Shown: piece by piece, positions 57,681 to 64,000 of the stretch
Numbering within the stretch: position 1 is the stretch's first letter
How the letters are laid out: every line of letters starts with the position of its first letter
NCBI RefSeq assembly: GCF_016545825.1
Contig: NC_052614.1
Span: 5,846,559 to 5,910,558 of the forward strand
Direction of reading: 5' to 3'
DNA length: 64,000 bases
Source: Eucalyptus grandis
Lineage: Eukaryota > Streptophyta > Magnoliopsida > Myrtales > Myrtaceae
Position numbers and translations under genes: made by a program
The notes under the pieces: model-generated
The model's input: the letters and a program-made list of their open reading frames with translations, nothing else
The model's database searches: none
What the model was told of the DNA's origin: nothing

Positions 57681-59330
57681 TTAACTAAAACTGACAACTC
57701 TCTTGATGAGGCCCAAACGAAAAGCTTTCCTTCAATTAGCCCATTGAGAGCCAAGGAGACAGGTGATCTCGATGATTTGTCACCGTGGAGATTATATATT
57801 AAATGGCAATTTTTGATAATTCTCTTTATTAACACATTAGATTTGGGCTAATTTAGACTCTTATATCTAATTAATATTAATCATTAGTTGAAAATAAGTC
57901 TTTGACTTTTCATGTATTATCTTTCACTAATTTGTTGACAAAAAGCCCTTGGGGCATCCCTTTAAGTGAAGACAAAAAAAAAAAAAAAAAAACTAAACTT
58001 TAAAAATAATATTGAAGATGTTTAAATTTTTATGCCAGCCATAATTGTCAGAATAGAATGTTAAATTGCTCCTACATTGGGAAGTTCTCTTCATAACTAA
58101 GTTGATAAGAATCTTTTTTATAAAAACTACCTAGTTTATGATGAATAAGTGCATATGAAAAAATTATCGTGTAAAGTTAGCATCGTCCTAAATAAAAAAG
58201 CAATTCTTTTTATATCTTGTATATTCACGACACTTGACGGTATTTGCTAGTTGCAGGACTTATAATTTGCAGCCTTAACTATACCATAGGGCACATAATC
58301 CAAAAGTCATCTACATTAACCTGTCAAAATTTCTGCTCTTAAACTTTGCATTGGGTACATTATACAATCTCAAAATTTGCAAATAGTAGCCCTCAACCTG
58401 ATCCACTAGGGGCCGGGACACCCTTGCTTGTGGCAAGCGAGAGTCAGCCAGTGAGCCTTGCCACTCAATGGAAAAAAAAATTAAACATAGAAAATAAAAG
58501 AAAATTATACAATTGGGTACAAGATGTTTACGCTGTTCGCAAAAGCACCACATTGGGCAGATCCAAAGTCCAACAATGCCACCAACTTTTTCGTTCACTT
58601 TCTGGGATCTAACCCCACTTGCACGCAATAATTCTTAACTCGAGGATTCGATTACAATGTAAGATTTGATTTCTTGTGCACGCCCCATTTTGAATTCTGA
58701 CTGGTTTGGAAGAAAAACGACGTGCACGGGCTCACCACAGGCAACTTAACAACTGCAAGTCAAGATGGCGTCGTCATATTTGGGAGGCGAGTTCGTGTAA
58801 GATTTAAGAGCAGCCGCTAGTTTATCACAGAGAAAACAAGATACATGTTGTGGTAATCCTTCCATGAGCCGTGTGCATTGAACAAAACTTTAACTCGTGG
58901 TCCAAAAGATGTAAGACAAACTAATATCTATGAGCATCTAAAGATTAGGGAAAGCAGAGTCTTCTCTTCCGTCTGCAACGCAAGGTGGAGGGGTAAAGGG
59001 AAAAACTGGCGGCGATGCTTTCAAGCACCGTATGACCATGAAAGCACACAGCCGAGGCCAACCTTTTTTGGACTTTTCTCCAGAGATGAAAGCGGAATTG
59101 CTCAGGTCACATGAATCTAAATAATTATACCACTTCACACTTTGTAAGAACTGGATGTACCTAGTTGATCAAAATTTTCTTTTTATTATACATTTTTTTC
59201 TCTAGTGTTGTAAAATTAATGCAAAAATTGACAAGATCTTGCTATTAAGCTCGTAAATGCCATTCTATTTGTCGGTCTTATTTCTAACTAGAAAAAGATT
59301 TTCCTATTTACATTTTTTGGATTAAATTTT
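57681..59330 (+). other. Intergenic, nothing clearly coding
   Basis: It has an A run at 57973-57991 and another at 58472-58480. The GC-rich patch (58410-58460) resembles 35700-35880. No conserved protein motif is seen. Confidence 0.5.
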
Positions 59331-60259
59331 TGATATTGCTAGTATGAGTACCTAGAGGGGGTTGAATAGGTGTCTAAACAATTTATCGATATACGGAAGC
59401 GATTCTTAGCATATGATAGAAAGTAAATTCTCTCTTAGTTAACAAAATGAAATATGATCGAGGTAGAGAGAGTAAGGAAGAGAAAATTGAACACATGATT
59501 TATAGTGGTTCGGCTTATTCCAAGCCTACGTCCACTCTTCCGCACCGACAGCCCACCGGCTGGATTTCACTATGATCAAAGAGAAGTTACAGCACAGCTT
59601 TGCCTTGATTCCACAGTGTAGATGTTCTACCACACCTCCTCAAGGTCTCTCATAAATATAGACTCTCTTTTGTATACAAGTATTCGCTCAAAGGATTTAT
59701 CTAAACAAATAGGAGCTTCAGACTTTGGAATTCTTCTATCGCGCACACCTTGAACAACTAAGACAGTCTTCCTTATATACTCATTTATGCCATCATACCC
59801 GTTGGCACTTACCAAAGGAATTCCTCTAATCTACCCGTTGGACGGAATCAATTAGGAAGATTGTTCAAGCTATTAAAGGAACGTGTTGATAGCCCATCAA
59901 TCCTGTTCGCCCATACAATCAGGATCTCGGTTTCCATAAGCAGAACCTTCCAATAATACTTAGGCAATCACCGGATCTTCAATTATCGAATCAATCTTCG
60001 ATCAATCAAAGGACTTCGTTATGTCTTCTCCAGCCACGAGATCTTCTCCAGTTGATAAGGTCAAATCCTCAACAAACATTCAGTTCTGGATAACCTTTCT
60101 TCAACGGATTAGAGATTGTCAATGAGGATAGACTTTGAGTCTTGAGTCTGGCTGTCCGGAGGTCTTCAGACTTTAAATAGTAGAGTCTGCAAGCCTTCAG
60201 ACTAAACTGATAGAAACGTTTTGTCAACTTCAAAATACTTCAAGAAGATTTCTCCAACA
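59331..60259 (-). mobile_element. Solo LTR of the Sirevirus family (929 bp)
   Basis: On the minus strand it runs from TGTTGGAGAAATC to a degraded CTAGCAATATCA. It matches the B/D LTR type. It is flanked by the perfect duplication ATTTT (59326-59330 and 60260-60264) and has no internal domain next to it. Confidence 0.9.
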
Positions 60260-62062
60260 ATTTTGAGTTAAAATACGTGTTTGATTACAACATAAAATTT
60301 CTATTCCTAGAATAGAAATTCATTTGATAGATCTTCTCAAATATCTCCCTCCCAAGTGGTCGACGGGGGCCAACGGGCGCTTAGCGTCAAGGGCGAGCAA
60401 TGAGTAAATTTCTCATTTCTATTTCATAAATAAAAAAATAGAAAATTTCTACTTTTTATTTCCATTTCAAATATAATTCCGGGCTAAAAATTTGTGCAGA
60501 AAAAAATTGTTACCTAACAGATTTTTGTTTCAAACCTACTCCTAGCAACAAAAAAATTAAAAAAATAGATAAATAGATTGGATACTGCGTGCAACCTAAG
60601 TTTTTTTTTTTTTTTTTTTTTTGCTGGAGGTACGTGTAACCTAAGTTAATACAAAGTTACTAGAGAAATAAGCTAGGAACAATAAATGACATTGGAGATC
60701 ATGGCTTGGTCTGAGAGTTGGTACTTATTCCATAGTGAGAGCCATTAGCAAATAATTTGCTAATAATCGAAGAGTCAAAGTTACAATTGCTCATACGCTT
60801 GAATGTTTTCCATACTTAGATTAAGTTCAAACCCAAATTTTTATAAATAAATAACTCAATTGGATGTAAAATTCACAACATAAATTAATTTCCACGTGTC
60901 TTGCTCCAATCCCCGGCCGAAGAACAAACTCTTTCGCGCGTCCAAGAAAGAGTCGCCTGTTCGGCTCGTTGGTAATCCTTCTTGGAGTCCGCTATACGGC
61001 TTAAACAAGAGCTGCCCTTTTATCTGTCTTTCTTGTGCGACTTTTGCGTTGAACAAGAAAGAGATGTCCACTTCTTGGTCAAATACTTATACTTGGATAA
61101 AAAAAGTAACCACCGAATATTTTGTTCTGAACCTTGGATTTATATATATGCACTATAATCCAAGATTATTATTCGTGAAAAGGCAACATCAGATTTTGAA
61201 AACATCAAAATCCTCCAATAAAAATGGGTGTCATACACGACACAAACCCGAGACATTAATAGCTAGTGCTTGAGGATCCGATAGTTGGATAACAACAATA
61301 TATCATATGTATATGTGAGTCATAATATCACAAGATATGGTCCTAAAAATCTCGTTAAGAAAGAATAAAGATGTCTTAAAAAGTTAGCATATTAATCATA
61401 TAGTAGATATTAAGGAAATTGCGTTGTAAATATTGGAAATAAAATGCACCAGTTTTTGTTAGTCAAGTTGATCACACTACTCTGTCAGAACTAAAAAGTT
61501 CTCTTTTCCATCGTGCTTGTAAGCACAAATTTTCATGCTAGATATTCATTTGAATGACCCAATTAATGTTGCCTATAGTTACATTAATACATATATATTT
61601 TTCATACTAGTTAAATTAAATCAATGATCAAGATCACCAAGCAATAATCATTTTCAGTTTTATTTGAAAAAGCAATCACTTCCAATTTTGGGTAATATAG
61701 GTGCGACAACATCCACAAACATACTGTTTCTTTGAAGAATTTTTGTCAGATGGTCAAATGCAGAATCGAATTTTTCGTTTTAGTTTTTAAATTGGCCAAA
61801 AGAGGAATAATAGCAAGATTTCATTCTCTACTATTGACCATATTCTTAACCTAGGCAATTCCTACTCGGCAAACAAACTTTTCGCGGTCAAATTAACGAT
61901 TTTCAAAAATCATCAACAAGCGTCAATTCGATGGTAGTTGACTTCGGCATACTGGAGAACAAAATCCAGTGGCAATGCTTATGCCATGAATAATCATTAG
62001 CATGTATGCACAAAATTGCAGGAAATTGACAAGCATACAAGACAATAAAAAAGTGAGTGAGT
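60260..62062 (+). other. Intergenic, AT-rich
   Basis: A T run (60601-60622) and a short tail lie between near-identical 13-bp repeats (60588-60600, 60633-60645). A GC-richer patch at 60890-61075 gives a 125-codon ORF without known motifs. Otherwise nothing is recognised. Confidence 0.5.
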
Positions 62063-62489
62063 TGTTATAGATGAAGCCAAATATATTTAGGTTTTTTTTT
62101 TGTCTTTTCTATCGGATTTGCTTTTAGGTTAAAAGTGATACCTTTCTATTAGTGATAGCAAGACATTGGCCGTTAAGACACTGAAAAAAAAAATAGAGAG
62201 GCGAGAAAAAGAGAGAAGAAAAAAGTGAGTTTTTTTTTTTTTTTATGGGGCTTCTCAATCTTTTTTTTTGCCTTGATCTTGAGAGAAGATTATCATTGTA
62301 TTCCAACTTTTTCAAAGTCTAGTGGATTCGCAAAGTACCTCTGCGCGGAGACGTAATCTAGGTTTGGGTGAACTTCCTTAACAAATTTTCTAACATGTTC
62401 TTTTAAGTCTATTCTTCTATTATTATATTATGCCTAGTGAATTGTTTGCGAGCGTTATTTTTCTAGAATCGACATGCGATTTCATAACA
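62063..62489 (+). repeat. 5' LTR of Tork2 (427 bp)
   Basis: TGTTATAGATGAAGCC to GATTTCATAACA. The following TTGATATTAGAGCTTG is a decayed initiator-Met primer-binding site. It matches 33593-34014. Confidence 0.9.
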
Positions 62490-62565
62490 ATTGATATTAG
62501 AGCTTGTGTTGGCTAATCGAGAACATCAAGGGTTTTTTGGTGATGTTCGATTGAAAGCAAACAGG

Positions 62566-64000
62566 ATGGCAGAAGATAAAATCAGAATCAATAAGTTCAA
62601 TGGGCAGGATTTCGGATGGTGGAAACTACAAATTGATGATTATCTTTATAAAAAAAAATCTCTATGCACCACTTGAGGGTTGGAAGCCCAAGATGGCGGA
62701 AGTAGCTCTAACAGTAGAAGCCGAGTGAAATATTCTTGAACAAAAGGCATTAGGTGTGATTTAACTAGGGTTGACAAAAAGACAGGGTACCACATCGTAA
62801 AAGAAAAAATTGCAAAAGAAGCCATTGATATTCTAACGAATATTTATGAGAAACCATCCACATCAAATCAGGTATTTTTGTTGAAGAAACTGATTAATAT
62901 GAAGTTATCTGATAGAGGTTCTGTGGCAGAGAATATTAATAGTTTTATGTAGGTCACAGGTCAATTGGATTCCGTAAGCATAAATATAGATATGAAGCTT
63001 CAAGCTTTATCTTTTTTATATTCTCTTCCAGAAAGCTACAATACTGTAGTGTAGGGAATTTCGAGCACCATGAAGGATGATTTAACTCTTGATGATGCTG
63101 TGAGTAGTATCATGGATGAAGAGATGTGGAGGAAAGTCTCAAGTAGAAATAATTTTTCTGTATTTACATCTTCAACGGCACTCGCGACGGAGAACCGTGG
63201 AAGAAGTAAAAGTAGAGGAAAATTCAGCGGGCGTGGCAAATCACAATTAAAGGGTAAGAGACAGGTTACAAAAGATGAGTATTGGTTTTGTCACAAAACT
63301 GGACACCGGAGGTTTCAATGTGAAGCCTATAAAAAGAAGCAACAAGATGAGAATCAATGAGCTAATGTGGTTAGCGATGACTCTTTGCTAGATAACTTGT
63401 ATTTGTCTGCAGGGTTTGACTTGACAATAGATAAATGGTTTATTGATTCCGATGCTTCTTTTCATTGCACCTCGTAAGGAGACATATTTGATGATTATGC
63501 CGGTGGAGATTTCGAACAAGTGGTTGTGGGAAACAGCCACATGTGTCCCATTGTTTGGAAAGGAACTATGACTGTGAACATCTCAGGTGAATGACGTCTA
63601 GTTTTGCGTGAAACTAGACATGTTCCGGAATTAATTAAAAATCTAATTTCAATCAGTAAACTTGACCAAAAAAGTTTGGTAACAACTTTTGGATGCGGAG
63701 AATGGAAGATAACCTCAGGGGCAAGAGTAGTAGTAAAGGGAAAGCGTATGTGTACACTTTACCTTCTCCAAGGAGACAATATTAGTGATATGGTTGCAAC
63801 TACAATTGCTATAGGTAATTTGTCTACTCTTTGGCATTATCGTATGGGACATCTTGATAAAAAAAAATGTGTAAAACAGTTACACCTGAGGAAATTACTT
63901 CCAAGTTTGCAAAAAGTTGAGTTGGATTTTTGTGAGAGTTGCATTTATGGAAAGCAGAAAATTGTTAATTTTCAATTGAATAGACGACAAAATAAAGGCC
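62566..64000 (+). pseudogene. Tork2 gag, protease and integrase start
   Basis: Gag starts MAEDKIRINKFNGQDFGWWK at 62566, a typical Tnt1-like start, with a TGA at 62675. The single zinc knuckle reads YWFCHKTGHRRFQC: the first Cys is Tyr, so metal binding is probably lost. A TGA at 63358 follows. The protease motif is WFIDSDASFHCTS, where the active-site Gly is Asp. A TAA follows at 63476 and a TGA near 63591. The GAG-pre-integrase (TLWHYRMGHLD, with CESCIYGKQ) is preserved to the window edge. Confidence 0.85.

Larger units (their letters stand above)
62063..64000 (+). mobile_element. Tork/Tnt1-like element Tork2 (5' part)
   Basis: 5' LTR, primer-binding site, gag, protease and the start of integrase, running off the right edge. 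It is colinear with Tork1. TGAGT (62058-62062) precedes it as the candidate target duplication. Confidence 0.9.

Noticed and set aside
57215..57851. Short ORFs of 80-100 codons
   Set aside because: They are produced by the tandem repeat at 57074-57680 and its flank, without known motifs.
60896..61273. 125-codon ORF
   Set aside because: I recognise no family motif, no good start context and no neighbouring evidence. A protein search would be needed before calling a gene.
1..64000. CRISPR arrays, rRNA genes, bacterial-type operons
   Set aside because: No regularly spaced short repeats with unique spacers, no rRNA-like sequence and no prokaryotic gene layout were seen. Tandem repeats here are adjacent, degenerate and AT- or GC-biased.

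Overview
This is plant nuclear DNA, almost certainly from a eudicot. The evidence is a multi-exon G-type lectin receptor kinase with canonical GT-AG introns, remnants of a TNL-type disease-resistance gene, an AP2/ERF fragment, a tRNA-derived SINE and many Ty1/copia retrotransposons. The TNL and LTR sequence style would fit a Myrtales-like rosid, but that is only an impression. There are no bacterial-type operons, CRISPR arrays or rRNA genes, and I recognise no tRNA genes.

Positions 1-34014 are one nested stack of retrotransposons. The outermost is a Tork/Tnt1-like copia element (Tork1, + strand). Its 5' end lies left of the window and its 3' LTR ends at 34014. Two Sirevirus-type copia elements sit in it. 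Element C (- strand) is in gag and itself carries element D. Element A (+ strand, 12042-32951) is in the RT/RNase H region. A in turn holds a 2.1-kb solo LTR (15810-17937) in its integrase and a further Sirevirus B (21978-31060) in its third ORF. Target-site duplications (TSDs) support most of these joints, and the host reading frames resume across them. A, B and C each carry a third ORF downstream of pol, of the kind called envelope-like in Sireviruses. All copies have stops, frameshifts or deletions in their coding regions.

Positions 34015-62062 are gene fragments and one apparently complete gene, separated by smaller repeats. In order: a Mutator-like 917-bp TIR element (34204-35120) beside an ALE2-like receptor-kinase fragment; an ERF pseudogene (37160-37750); a SINE (38110-38311); a decayed LTR (about 40395-42000); a 2-oxoglutarate dioxygenase pseudogene (42440-43160); a decayed S-domain receptor-kinase copy split by a solo LTR (43480-46130); the complete S-domain receptor kinase (46816-50813, - strand, seven exons, 815 residues by my splicing); a TNL pseudogene split by another solo LTR (52388-55910); tandem repeats; and a solo Sirevirus LTR (59331-60259). 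A second Tork element starts at 62063 and runs off the right edge.

Functionally, one gene looks able to make a full protein: the receptor kinase, probably a plasma-membrane receptor. Its neighbours are mostly broken members of families often linked to defence (receptor kinases, TNL, ERF, DMR6-like dioxygenase), and several of them are physically interrupted by LTRs. Coordinates of element edges come from matching repeats and TSDs by eye. Family names come from recognisable motifs, not database searches.
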